Positions 17,698 to 26,116 of a stretch of DNA of 64,000 nucleotides are shown in pieces (position 1 is the first letter of the stretch; each line of letters starts with the position of its first letter). The translations under genes were made by a program, and so were the position numbers. Origin of the DNA: Denitromonas ohlonensis (lineage in GTDB: Bacteria > Pseudomonadota > Gammaproteobacteria > Burkholderiales > Rhodocyclaceae); NCBI RefSeq assembly GCF_007625205.1, contig NZ_VMNI01000010.1, positions 1-64,000 on the forward strand, read 5' to 3'. The notes beneath the pieces were generated by a model. That model was given only the letters and a program-made list of their open reading frames with translations, did no database searches and had not been told where the DNA came from.

Positions 17698-17960
17698 GCT
17701 TCGTTCTCGCTGCGCTGGCGCACCAGTTCGACCAGGGTGTTCACGGATTGAAAGTAGCGCTTGACGCTGGGGTCGTCACCATCGAGGCGCACCTGGTAGC
17801 GCTTGCGCAGCGCCACGCCAAGCTCCAGCGCGTCGATGGAGTCCAGGCCCAGGCCGTCGCCGAACAGCGGTGCCGCCGGATCGATGTCGTCGGCGGTCAT
17901 GTCCTCGAGGTCGAGGGTGTCGATGATCAGTTGCCTGATCTCAGTGTGCAGATTGTCCAC
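17694..17960 (-). CDS. apeE: Acyl carrier protein 1 of the aryl polyene cluster (ApeE)
   Basis: An 88-residue carrier protein with the attachment Ser in GLGLDSIDALELGVAL. No ATG precedes the conserved part. A GTG at 17960 lies inside the end of apeD and is preceded by GGAG about 10 bases away, so I use it; a TTG at 17969 is possible. This is one of the few operon junctions without a simple ATGA overlap. Confidence 0.85.
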   Translation of the reverse strand: MDNLHTEIRQLIIDTLDLEDMTADDIDPAAPLFGDGLGLDSIDALELGVALRKRYQVRLDGDDPSVKRYFQSVNTLVELVRQRSENEA

Positions 17961-18729
17961 AGGCCGCAAGCTCCAGGGCGAAATGGTTTTCCAGGGCGAC
18001 CGTCAGGCGGCGAACGGCGAGCGTGCCGGGCAGGTCCGGTTCGATCAGGTCGCTGACGGAAAGAGGGGATTTTACTTCGAGTCGGTACTCGAATCGACGG
18101 GGCGGGATGTCATACCACGGCCGGCCTTTCGACAGCGTGGGGGGATCGCAGCTGAGCACGACCGGCAGAATGGGTTGCTCGCAGCCCAGTGCGATGTGCG
18201 CGGCGCCGCGCAAAAAGCGCAATGGCACGCCCGGCTGGGTGCGGGTGCCTTCGGGAAAAATCACCAGTGCACCGCCTTGCTGAAGCGCGCCGACACAGGA
18301 TTCGACCAGTGCTTCCGATGATTTGGCATTGCTGATGTAACCGGCCGCACGTACCACGCCGCCCAGAAAAGGGCTGTTCCACAGCGCGCCCTTGACCACG
18401 CAGTCGGAGCGCGGCATCAGCGAGATCATGACCACCACATCGATCAGGGTCGGGTGATTGGCCAGCACCAGCGCGCCGCGCGCCTCGGCGAGTGCGTCGG
18501 CATTCTTGAGGTGCAGGCGCATGATGCCGACGGTGCACATGAAACCGACAAATACCCCGAAGAGTTTGTGGATCAGCCATTGGGTGCGTTCGCGGCGGCG
18601 GTTGGCATCGCCCGGCAGCAGGCGGATCACCGGACAGGCGAGGAGGGTAATCATCAATCCGCCGATGCTGAACAGGCTGAAGGCCACACCGGTCATCAGC
18701 AGGCGCCATACGTAATTGAGCTTACGCAT
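17941..18729 (-). CDS. apeD: Lysophospholipid-type acyltransferase of the aryl polyene cluster (ApeD)
   Basis: A 262-residue membrane-anchored acyltransferase of the PlsC type. A hydrophobic N-terminus (LLMTGVAFSLFSIGGLMITLLACPVI) precedes the HX4D motif in LANHPTLIDVV and the IFPEGTRTQ motif. It probably transfers the polyene or a fatty acyl group to the lipid anchor. The start overlaps the apeC stop by 8 bases and the stop lies inside apeE. Confidence 0.85.
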   Translation of the reverse strand: MRKLNYVWRLLMTGVAFSLFSIGGLMITLLACPVIRLLPGDANRRRERTQWLIHKLFGVFVGFMCTVGIMRLHLKNADALAEARGALVLANHPTLIDVVVMISLMPRSDCVVKGALWNSPFLGGVVRAAGYISNAKSSEALVESCVGALQQGGALVIFPEGTRTQPGVPLRFLRGAAHIALGCEQPILPVVLSCDPPTLSKGRPWYDIPPRRFEYRLEVKSPLSVSDLIEPDLPGTLAVRRLTVALENHFALELAACGQSAH

Positions 18730-19534
18730 CGGCGAGCGTCCATTGCCAGGTGCTGCGCTGGCCGGTCCAGATGTCGCTCGGGCCGTGTCCGGCGAGCACG
18801 TGCAGCAGGCTCAGACCCATCATGCGATCGGTGGGCGCGGCAGACGTGCGCTGCGTGGCCACGTGCAGACGGCTCGGGCCGCGGATGTCGAGCAGCAGCG
18901 CCAGGGCATGCGGTGTTTCGGCGCTGTCGATGTCCTGCGTGTAAAGCTCGGGCACCGGGGCGTCGGCGTACACCAGCAAGATCTGCGGCTGTCCGGCCGA
19001 TAGCCGGGCAGCGGCTTCAGTGAGCGCCATGCCGAGCGTTTCATCGCCGGCGGCGATGGCCGTGGCGGGGGCAGTGTCCTGACGGGCTATGGAGAACACG
19101 CCGGCCGAGGCATTGTGCACGCTCAGACTGAAGCTGGCGGGCGAGACTTCTTCGCCGGCGGCGAGGTCATTGAGCATGGTCAGCGTGCGGGCCAGTTCGC
19201 CGTGACGGGAGGCAAACACCATGGGCACGCCAGTGCGCTCACCGAGGCAGCGGTGGGCCACATTGAGCGCCGCGCGCGCGACCGGGCCGAGGCGCCGGCG
19301 CAGCATGGGGTCGACAAAGCCGATGTCGGCCGCGGCACCGGCCGGGTCAAAGGCCTCGGGGGGCGATGCGCGCCATTCTTGCTGTGTGCTTCGGCCGGGC
19401 GCCCATGCCTCCCATGTGGCCAGCGGCAAAGAGAATGAATCCATGCTTTCGGGCGCGGTTAAGGGTGTCAGGGCGCGCAATTCTAGCAGGGTAGTGTTAC
19501 GTGTTGTAACACCTTCTGTCCTCTCGTGTGTCAT
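18722..19534 (-). CDS. apeC: Non-catalytic ketosynthase-like chain length factor (ApeC)
   Basis: A 270-residue protein related to the N-terminal half of ketosynthases (Ketoacyl-synt_2 type). Where an active enzyme has the nucleophilic Cys it reads VHNASAGVFS, and no HGT motif follows, so it cannot condense on its own. It matches ApeC, the chain-length-factor partner of ApeO in the characterised system. The ATG at 19534 overlaps the upstream PPTase stop as ATGA, which decides it over an ATG 9 bases earlier. Confidence 0.83.
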   Translation of the reverse strand: MTHERTEGVTTRNTTLLELRALTPLTAPESMDSFSLPLATWEAWAPGRSTQQEWRASPPEAFDPAGAAADIGFVDPMLRRRLGPVARAALNVAHRCLGERTGVPMVFASRHGELARTLTMLNDLAAGEEVSPASFSLSVHNASAGVFSIARQDTAPATAIAAGDETLGMALTEAAARLSAGQPQILLVYADAPVPELYTQDIDSAETPHALALLLDIRGPSRLHVATQRTSAAPTDRMMGLSLLHVLAGHGPSDIWTGQRSTWQWTLADA

Positions 19535-20244
19535 GTGTCGCACCGCGCTGGATCCCGCTCAATGCGCAAGTCCCAGCGTGTCCAGTGCGACTGGCGGGGG
19601 ACGAAGCTCCCGTCATGCCATTCGTTCAGTTCGACCGTGGCGACGGTGCCCTCGGTGGTCCAGCCGGTCGTCAGCGTATCGGTCAAGGCCGTCGTGCCCG
19701 CGTCCCAGGGCGTGGCGGCGATGTTGGCCGGATGTCGTGCTTGCCAGCGGGTTTGCGCCAGCGCCGTCAGGAGCGGCGCGCCGGTGACTTTTGCCCAGGA
19801 CTCCTTGAGTACCCAGAGCTGGTGGAAGGCGGTCGAAAAATCGGACTGTTCTGCCAGCCAGCGGGTGTCGTCGTCAGCAAAAAAAGCGTTCGCGAGGCCA
19901 TGTCGTGAGCGCGGGGCATGCGCCTGAAGGTCAAAGCCGCAGCGCAGCGTCTGGCTGATGGCGCAACCGACGTGGTCGCCGCTGTGACTGAGGCTGAACT
20001 GCGGGGCGTCGGGTCCGTCGAGCTGCGGCCGATCTCCGAGCAGGTGGATTCGCCAGGCGGCGGGTGCTCGTGTGCCGTCCTGGCTCAGCGCCAGACGCAA
20101 CAACGCCCGACCGGCGCAGAACTGTCGGCGTCGGCGGCTGGAGGTTATTGCGCGGGCGCGTTGCTGCTCGTCGGGCGCGAGCAAATCCACCCGGTCGCTC
20201 AGGGCGTCGGTCGTGCAGATGAAGATGCGCAGACGATCGGTCAT
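19531..20244 (-). CDS. Sfp-type 4'-phosphopantetheinyl transferase
   Basis: A 237-residue PPTase, first gene of the pigment operon. FSLSHSGDHVGCAIS is followed by CGFDLQ, at the place of the G-I-D-I-E metal site, and WVLKESWAKVTG is the WxxKExxxK motif. The Glu of the first metal motif is Gln here; other members of the superfamily also vary at this residue, so activity is still likely. It should convert ApeE and ApeF to their active form. The 215-base gap to the divergent parA gene must hold the operon promoter, but I cannot point to a convincing -35/-10 pair. Confidence 0.85.
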   Translation of the reverse strand: MTDRLRIFICTTDALSDRVDLLAPDEQQRARAITSSRRRRQFCAGRALLRLALSQDGTRAPAAWRIHLLGDRPQLDGPDAPQFSLSHSGDHVGCAISQTLRCGFDLQAHAPRSRHGLANAFFADDDTRWLAEQSDFSTAFHQLWVLKESWAKVTGAPLLTALAQTRWQARHPANIAATPWDAGTTALTDTLTTGWTTEGTVATVELNEWHDGSFVPRQSHWTRWDLRIERDPARCDT

Positions 20245-20459
20245 CGGGGTGTTTGCTGGCGTCGGCGCGGGGGCCGGCGGAAGAGGCCTAGGGCGAACGA
20301 TACCGGGTCTTGTCGGCCTTGGGCAGCGTGGTCAGCCGGGTGGTCGGTCGCGCAGCCCGGCGCGCAATGGCGGTGCGCCTTGGGGCGCTGTCATCAAATT
20401 CGGCAAGGCCGTGCGCTACTATTCACGGTTATCTCAGAATTGAACCAAGGAAACCGCCA

Positions 20460-21125
20460 ATGGCGCGCGCGCCAATCGTCACGTTGATTTCTCAAAAAGG
20501 GGGCGCGGGGAAAACCACCGTGACCATGCAGTTGGCCGCCGGCCTCGCGCGCCGCGGGCGCAAGGTTGAAATTGTCGATCTCGACATGCAGGAGTCGGCC
20601 AGCCGATGGGCGGCTGCGGCATCCCCGGAGCATCCGTTTCCGGCGCGGGTGCACCGCTTCAGTGATGATCCGCGTGAGCTTCCGGACAAGCTGGCCAAGT
20701 GGCGCAAGCGGGCGGATGTGGTGCTGCTCGACTGCCCGCCATCCATCGATCATCCGCGTACGCTGGCAGCGCTGAATCACACCGATCTGGCGATTATCCC
20801 GGTGGTGCCGAGCCCCACCGACCTGTGGTCGACGCGGGCGGTCGAGCGCCTGATCGTCGGTCTTCAGGCCACGCATCCGGGTCTGCAGGGCGTGCTGGTG
20901 CCCAACCGGGTCACCCGCACCTCGCTGGCGGCGGACGTGATGGAGGTGATGCGCGAGTTCGATCTGCCGGTGCTGTCCACCATTCTCAATCAGCGCAATG
21001 CTTATGCGCAGAGTGCGGCGGTCGGCGGTTCGGTGTTTGACCTGGGCAGCGCGGCCCAGCCGGCACAGCTTGAGGTCTTGCGGCTGGTCAGCGCGGTGGT
21101 GAAGCGTTTGGGAGGGGGTGAATGA
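20460..21125 (+). CDS. Orphan ParA-family ATPase
   Basis: A 221-residue MinD/ParA-type ATPase. The deviant Walker A is SQKGGAGKTTVTM at residues 10-22, with the signature Lys present. Walker A' is IVDLDMQESASRW and Walker B is VVLLDCPPSID. The ATG has AAGGA 8 bases upstream. No parB or replication gene is next to it; its partner is the small basic protein that overlaps its stop. Small orphan ParA proteins usually space a protein cargo over the nucleoid (for example chemosensory arrays, carboxysomes or PHB granules), and the cargo here is not known. Confidence 0.85.
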   Translation: MARAPIVTLISQKGGAGKTTVTMQLAAGLARRGRKVEIVDLDMQESASRWAAAASPEHPFPARVHRFSDDPRELPDKLAKWRKRADVVLLDCPPSIDHPRTLAALNHTDLAIIPVVPSPTDLWSTRAVERLIVGLQATHPGLQGVLVPNRVTRTSLAADVMEVMREFDLPVLSTILNQRNAYAQSAAVGGSVFDLGSAAQPAQLEVLRLVSAVVKRLGGGE

Positions 21126-21496
21126 TTGTTCGTAAGCAAATCAAGGCGTCGCTGCGCGCCAGTATTGACGATGAAGATGCGGCGCTGAAAAAACGCCTGC
21201 CGACCCGCAGCGAAAAGCGTCGCGCCTCGGTCAAGCTGACCACCAAGGCCGTGAACCGGATGTCGCCGCCGATCAAGCCGAGTGTGGTGGCGCCGGCCAA
21301 ACCGGCTGAGGTCGTCCTGTCGGTCGATGAGGCTGCGCAACTCAAAAAAATGCGCGATCACCTGCGCGAACAGGCGCCGTCGGTGAGCCGAAGCGATTTG
21401 ATGCGGGTGGCGGTGGAGTTGCTGCTGGCGGTCGGGCCGGACGAGGTAAAAGTCCGGCTGGACGGGTTGCCTCGGTTTCCCAAAAAAAATAAATAG
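21122..21496 (+). CDS. Small basic partner protein of the orphan ParA
   Basis: A 124-residue protein whose ATG overlaps the parA stop (ATGA). The first 55 residues are very rich in Lys and Arg (KQIKASLRAS, LKKRLPTRSEKRR). The second half, VDEAAQLKKMRDHLREQ then VSRSDLMRVAVELLLAVG, looks like a helical ribbon-helix-helix-type module, and the C-terminus is basic again. A basic N-terminal tail is typical of partners that stimulate ParA ATPase. I do not recognise a named family. Confidence 0.72.
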   Translation: MIVRKQIKASLRASIDDEDAALKKRLPTRSEKRRASVKLTTKAVNRMSPPIKPSVVAPAKPAEVVLSVDEAAQLKKMRDHLREQAPSVSRSDLMRVAVELLLAVGPDEVKVRLDGLPRFPKKNK

Positions 21497-21553
21497 CGGA
21501 AGGCGCGCGAGTGCGGCGCACTGCAGGCGATTCATGGGTGAGGCGGCGTGTGC

Positions 21554-21628
21554 TGGTCTCCCCGACAGGAATCGAACCTGTATCTAGCGCTTAGGAGGCG
21601 CTCGTTCTATCCATTGAACCACGGAGAG
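21554..21628 (-). tRNA. tRNA-Arg (anticodon CCU)
   Basis: On the minus strand a full cloverleaf is visible: acceptor CTCTCCG pairing with CGGGGAG (with one G-T pair), D arm GTTC/GAAC, anticodon arm AGCGC-CTCCTAA-GCGCT with anticodon CCT, T arm CAGG-TTCGATTC-CTGT, and an encoded CCA end. It reads the AGG codon. No integrase or duplicated tRNA end is seen beside it. Confidence 0.95.
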
Positions 21629-21745
21629 AGACCGGGCCCCGCGATGGGTGGGGGCGGGGCGCAGTTTACCGCGAATTCAGGCTTTTTCGAAGCGCGGGGC
21701 CGCGGGGCGGTAAAATGCGCGCTTTGCCCTGTTGCTGGATGCCTC

Positions 21746-23635
21746 ATGCCCCTGATTTCCGTAGATCGTGCCTGCCTTGCCTTTGGTCACGTCGCCCTGC
21801 TCGATAAGGCCGATTTTCAGCTCGATGCGGGTGAGCGGGTCGCGCTGATCGGGCGCAATGGCTCGGGCAAGTCCAGCTTGCTGCGGGCCATGGTCGGGCA
21901 GTCGCCGCTGGATGATGGCGAGGTCTGGCGCGCGCCGGGCATTCGCATCGCGTATGTGTCGCAGGAGGCGGATTTTGACCTCGCGCGCTCGGTGTTTGAT
22001 GTGGTGGCCGAAGGCCTGGGCGATGTGGCGGCGGTGCTCAAGGCCTATCACGCGGCGCTTCATCATATTGCCGAGGACGCGTCGGAGGCCGCGATGGCCG
22101 AGCTGGAGCGCACGCAGCACGCGGTGGATAGCGCCGACGCCTGGCGCATGAATCAGCGTGTCGAAGCCATGCTGGGCCGGCTGGCGTTGGATGGCGACCT
22201 GATCGTCAGCACCCTGTCGGGCGGCGGCATCAAGCGGGTGGCGTTGGCGCGGGCGATTGTCGGCGATCCGGAGCTGCTGCTGCTCGATGAGCCGACCAAC
22301 CATCTCGACCTCGATGGCATCCTGTGGCTGGAGGAGTTGATCAAGAGCTTCTCCGGCGCGGTGGTGCTGATCACCCACGACCGGGTGTTCATGGACAACG
22401 TGTCGACCCGCATCGTCGAGCTCGATCGCGGCAACCTGGCCAGTTTCGACGGGCGCTTTGCCGATTACCAGGTGAAGAAGGCCGAGCAGCTTGAGTCCGA
22501 AGCCAAGGCCAGCGCGCGTTTCGACAAGCTGCTGGCGCAAGAAGAGGTTTGGATTCGCAAGGGCGTCGAGGCGCGTCGCACTCGCAACGAAGGCCGGGTG
22601 CGGCGGCTGGAGGCGTTGCGTCGTGAGCGCGCGGCCCGCCGAGAGCGCCAGGGCAATGTGACGCTGGCGCTCGACCGGGGCGACAAGTCCGGCCAGATGG
22701 TGGCGGAGCTCGAAAACGTCAGCAAAGGCTACGGTGGTGCGCCGCTGGTGCGTGACTTCTCGACCCGCATCATGCGCGGCGACCGCATCGGCTTCATTGG
22801 CCCCAACGGCGCGGGCAAGACCACGCTGCTCAAACTGATTCTGGGCGAGCTTGAGCCTGACAGCGGCACGGTGCGCCGCGGCACGCGCCAGCAGGTGGCC
22901 TATTTTGACCAGTTGCGTGCGCAGCTCGACCCCGAGGCGCCGCTGACCGAGGTGATCAGCCCGGGCTCGGACTATGTCGAGATCGGTGGCGAGCGCAAGC
23001 ATGTGATCGGCTACCTGGAAGACTTCCTGTTCGCGCCGCAGCGGGCGAGGTCGCCGGTCAAGTCGCTGTCGGGTGGTGAGCGCAACCGCCTCTTGCTGGC
23101 GCGCTTGTTTGCCCAGCCGGCCAACGTGCTGGTGCTCGACGAGCCGACCAACGACCTGGATATTGAAACGCTGGATCTGCTCGAAGCGCTGCTGGCGGAC
23201 TACGCCGGCACGCTGTTCCTGGTCAGTCACGACCGGGCTTTCCTCGATAATACGGTGACGCAGGTCATCGCCTCCGAGGGCAACGGCGAGTGGAAGGAGT
23301 ATGTGGGTGGCTATGCCGACTGGCAGCGTCTGCGCAAGCAGCCGGCGGCGCCGGTGGCCGAAAAGAAGGCGGTCGTGACCAAGGACAAGCCCAAGGCCGC
23401 GCCTGCCAAGAAGCTGTCATTCAAGGATCAGCGCGAACTCGACGGCTTGCCGGATCGCATCAGTGCGCTGGAGGCGGAAGAGGCGAGCCTGCACGCCCGC
23501 CTGGCCGACCCCAATCTGTATCAGAGCACACCGGACGTGGCGGTCGAGCTGAACGCGCGGCTTGAGGCGGTGGGTGAAGAGATGCTGGCGGCGATGGCGC
23601 GCTGGGAAGAACTGGAGCAGCAAGCCGGCGGTTGA
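21746..23635 (+). CDS. uup: ABC-F family ATPase Uup
   Basis: A 629-residue soluble protein with two ABC ATPase domains. First domain: Walker A GRNGSGKSS near residue 33, signature LSGGGIKR, Walker B LLLLDEPTNHLD. Second domain: GPNGAGKTT, LSGGERNR, LVLDEPTNDLD. The linker between them is charged, and the C-terminus (KLSFKDQRELDGLPDRISALEAE onward) is the coiled-coil extension typical of Uup, a ribosome- and DNA-associated ABC-F protein. The first signature motif has an extra Gly (SGGGIKR), the only oddity. The ATG at 21746 begins the conserved MPLISVDRACLAFG. Confidence 0.93.
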   Translation: MPLISVDRACLAFGHVALLDKADFQLDAGERVALIGRNGSGKSSLLRAMVGQSPLDDGEVWRAPGIRIAYVSQEADFDLARSVFDVVAEGLGDVAAVLKAYHAALHHIAEDASEAAMAELERTQHAVDSADAWRMNQRVEAMLGRLALDGDLIVSTLSGGGIKRVALARAIVGDPELLLLDEPTNHLDLDGILWLEELIKSFSGAVVLITHDRVFMDNVSTRIVELDRGNLASFDGRFADYQVKKAEQLESEAKASARFDKLLAQEEVWIRKGVEARRTRNEGRVRRLEALRRERAARRERQGNVTLALDRGDKSGQMVAELENVSKGYGGAPLVRDFSTRIMRGDRIGFIGPNGAGKTTLLKLILGELEPDSGTVRRGTRQQVAYFDQLRAQLDPEAPLTEVISPGSDYVEIGGERKHVIGYLEDFLFAPQRARSPVKSLSGGERNRLLLARLFAQPANVLVLDEPTNDLDIETLDLLEALLADYAGTLFLVSHDRAFLDNTVTQVIASEGNGEWKEYVGGYADWQRLRKQPAAPVAEKKAVVTKDKPKAAPAKKLSFKDQRELDGLPDRISALEAEEASLHARLADPNLYQSTPDVAVELNARLEAVGEEMLAAMARWEELEQQAGG

Positions 23636-23640
23636 ACCGC

Positions 23641-24528
23641 TCAGATGGCGAGCAGACGCACCATTAGCCCGGCACTGACCAGCAGCACGACGAGAAAGCC
23701 CCAGCCCCAGAGCTGATAGCGGCGGCCAAGCTGTGACGGATCGAGGTCCGAAATCAGATACAGCCGCCGCCCCTCGGGCTTGCGAACGATATGCGCTTCG
23801 GCCGCGGCGTGGAGCTCGGCTTGTTGGCGGCGCACTTCGCGCTTGGCTTCGGCGCGCGCCAGCTCCCATTCCTGCAAATCGACCTGGCCGTCGCCGTCGA
23901 GATCGAAGCGTTCGAGCAGGCGTGGGTGATCGGCTTTCCAGTCGGCCAGCAGGTCGCGCACCTGGCGGGCGGTGTCATGCGCGGGGTCGATGCTGCCCAG
24001 GGTGGTGAAGTCGCCGATGACGTAGATCGGGTCTTGCTTGATCAGGCACCACTGGGTGTAGCGGCGGTCGTCGCGTATCACCACATCCTTGCGGGTGATC
24101 AGTAACTCGGCGCCTTCGGGGTCGACCGCGCACTGGCCGCTGCCGTCGTCGAGCAAGAAGGAGGCGTCGCTCTCGTCGTCCGAAAAACGCCGCCAGCTGT
24201 CGCCGTCTTTTTCATCCACCACCAGCCGATACCACAGCACCGGCAGGCCGTTGAGCGGGGAGTAGAGCGGCGCGCCATCGAGCGGCATGCCCTGACCAAA
24301 CAGTTCGGTATAGCCTTGGGCGGCCGAGGCGATGCGCGAGGTGGGCGTGTCGAGAATCAGCCGGCTGTGGTGGATGGAGCGCAGCCAGCCGAACAGCGCG
24401 GCGGCCACCACCAGCACCAGCGCCACCAAGCGAAAGCTGCCGTCGGCTTGAAAGCCGGCAAAGCCGAGCGCGGCGATGCCGGACGCGACCGCCGCGCCGG
24501 TGCGATCCGGTCGCAGTGAAACGAGCAT
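23641..24528 (-). CDS. GIDE-domain membrane protein with an EF-hand loop
   Basis: A 295-residue membrane protein with hydrophobic segments near residues 31-49 and 272-292. Between them is a GIDE-type domain (SRIASAAQGYTELFGQ, GLPVLWYRLVVDEKDGD, FLLDDGSGQCAVDPEGAEL), the domain shared with mitochondrial E3 ligase MUL1/GIDE but without any RING finger. Residues 209-220 form a perfect 12-residue EF-hand loop, DLDGDGQVDLQE. The gene follows lemA on the same strand with an 18-base gap; lemA and GIDE-domain genes are often paired. Role unknown, probably envelope-associated and possibly calcium-responsive. Confidence 0.8.
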   Translation of the reverse strand: MLVSLRPDRTGAAVASGIAALGFAGFQADGSFRLVALVLVVAAALFGWLRSIHHSRLILDTPTSRIASAAQGYTELFGQGMPLDGAPLYSPLNGLPVLWYRLVVDEKDGDSWRRFSDDESDASFLLDDGSGQCAVDPEGAELLITRKDVVIRDDRRYTQWCLIKQDPIYVIGDFTTLGSIDPAHDTARQVRDLLADWKADHPRLLERFDLDGDGQVDLQEWELARAEAKREVRRQQAELHAAAEAHIVRKPEGRRLYLISDLDPSQLGRRYQLWGWGFLVVLLVSAGLMVRLLAI

Positions 24529-24546
24529 GATTTTGCTGGGCGGCGC

Positions 24547-25122
24547 TTAGGCGCTGAACAGGGCTTTGAGGTCGACGTCGGCTTTTTCGGCGGTGGAGAA
24601 CTCGAGCAGGGGCTGCTCGGTGAAGCCGGTGAGGCGCGCGATGATCAGGTCGGGGAATTGCTCGATGCGGATGTTGTGCACATTGGTGCTCTCGTTAAAC
24701 CACTCGCGGCGATCGGCAATGCCGTTTTCGAGCGCGGTGATGCGTGTTTGCAGCTGCATGAAGTGCTCGTTGGCCTTCAGTTCCGGATAAGCCTCTGCCA
24801 CCGCGAAGAGTTGGCCGAGCCCGAAACGCAGCATGCCTTCGGCCTGTCCGAGCGCGGGCACGTCGTGCTTGGCGCGCGCGTCGGAGACGCGGGAGCGGGC
24901 TTCGATCACGCGGGTGAGCGTGCTTTCTTCGAATTGCTTGTATTGGCGGCAGACTTCGACCAGCTTGGGCAGTTCGTCATGACGCTGTTTGAGCATCACG
25001 TCGATATTGGCCCAGGCCTTGGCAATGTTGTGCTTGAGCCGCACCAGGTTGTTATAGACGACGATGCCATACAGCAAGGCAATGGCAATCACACCGAGCA
25101 GGACGAGGGCGGACACGGACAT
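24547..25122 (-). CDS. lemA: LemA family protein
   Basis: A 191-residue LemA protein. One N-terminal membrane helix (LVLLGVIAIALLYGIVVYNNLV) is followed by the family signature LKHNIAKAWANIDVMLKQRHDELPKLVEV and by FNESTNVHNIRIEQFPDLIIA. Length and layout are normal. It is upstream of the GIDE-domain gene in a likely two-gene operon. The biochemical role of LemA proteins is not settled. Confidence 0.92.
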   Translation of the reverse strand: MSVSALVLLGVIAIALLYGIVVYNNLVRLKHNIAKAWANIDVMLKQRHDELPKLVEVCRQYKQFEESTLTRVIEARSRVSDARAKHDVPALGQAEGMLRFGLGQLFAVAEAYPELKANEHFMQLQTRITALENGIADRREWFNESTNVHNIRIEQFPDLIIARLTGFTEQPLLEFSTAEKADVDLKALFSA

Positions 25123-25216
25123 CGAGGGCTTCCTTTAAAAGCGGGCCGGCGAGCCGGCGGGTCGGGGGCATTTTAACCGCTGGCGACGACGGCCGGCCGG
25201 CGGGGCTGCCGAGGGG

Positions 25217-26116
25217 TTAGTCTGGGCGGGCGGGCGGCTCGGCGTCGGCCTCGGATGTATCCTCTGGCGCAGGCATCAGACGTATCGCGTCTTCCTCGGG
25301 AATGGCCAGTCGCCGGATGAGTTGCTCGCGGTTGAGTTTCAGCAGTGACTGGATCGCGGTCAGGTCGTCGGGAATCGCGGCGTTGCCCCAGCCCTTGGCG
25401 TTGTGGCGGGCCAGGGCGTTGGCCAGCGCGACGGTGCGCACGCGGGGGTTGCTGGCACTCGATTCGTCCATCAGGTGGATGAGCAGTTCGGGGAGTTGCC
25501 ATTTTTTCGCCAGCGCGAGCTGGATTTCATTGGCAGAAAAGCCGAACACCTCGCGTTGCACGGCAGCGCTGCGCAGGCTGGCGTCGGCGCGCTGCATGGC
25601 GTAGGCCTTGGCGGTCAACGCCGGGGCAAACGCCCAGCACAGGATGTCTGCGGTGTCGTGCAGCAAGGCGGCAATGGTGATTTCTTCAACGTCCAGATCG
25701 TGACGGATGATCGCCCATTCACGCGCGTAGTGGGCGGCGCGACGGGCGCGCCCAATGACACCCAGGACGCCAATGAGCGCCGCGGGGGTGTCGGCGAGTG
25801 CGTCTTCGATGGTGGGCAGGTCTTCGAACTGGCGAAAGAAGGGCGTGATGCCGATCATCATCACGGCCCGGTCAATGGTGGTGATGGCGTGATTTTGCGC
25901 CTGGCGTCGGTGGGTCTCGAGATGGCTGAGCACGCGCAGCGTCATCAGGGGGTCGCCCAGGATGACCTGCGTGATCTGTTTTCCGTTGACCCTGCCTTCC
26001 TGCTCGCGCATTCCGGCGAGGTCGCGCGCCGTGCGGCGAAGGACGGGCAGGCTGCCCTGGGAGAACAGGTCGACATAGGCATCGAGGGAGGGGAGGGCCT
26101 CGTTCAGTCGGTTCAT
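25217..26116 (-). CDS. HDOD-domain protein
   Basis: A 299-residue protein with one HDOD domain, which is related to the HD phosphohydrolase fold but usually lacks catalytic activity and acts in signalling. Typical pieces are LPVLRRTARDLAGM, ILGDPLMTLRVLSHLE, IDRAVMMIGITPFF and the middle IAALLHDTADILCWAF. The C-terminus (after about residue 270) is acidic and disordered. It is a single gene, divergent from the AcuI-like gene. Confidence 0.83.
   Translation of the reverse strand: MNRLNEALPSLDAYVDLFSQGSLPVLRRTARDLAGMREQEGRVNGKQITQVILGDPLMTLRVLSHLETHRRQAQNHAITTIDRAVMMIGITPFFRQFEDLPTIEDALADTPAALIGVLGVIGRARRAAHYAREWAIIRHDLDVEEITIAALLHDTADILCWAFAPALTAKAYAMQRADASLRSAAVQREVFGFSANEIQLALAKKWQLPELLIHLMDESSASNPRVRTVALANALARHNAKGWGNAAIPDDLTAIQSLLKLNREQLIRRLAIPEEDAIRLMPAPEDTSEADAEPPARPD

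Noticed and set aside
21554-21628. tRNA-Arg gene as a possible integration site for a mobile element
   Set aside because: No integrase gene, no duplicated tRNA 3' end and no change in gene character to either side could be seen.
21677-23230. 517-codon open frame antisense to uup
   Set aside because: Low-complexity Arg/Gln/His composition and complete overlap with the clear ABC-F gene mark it as a shadow frame.
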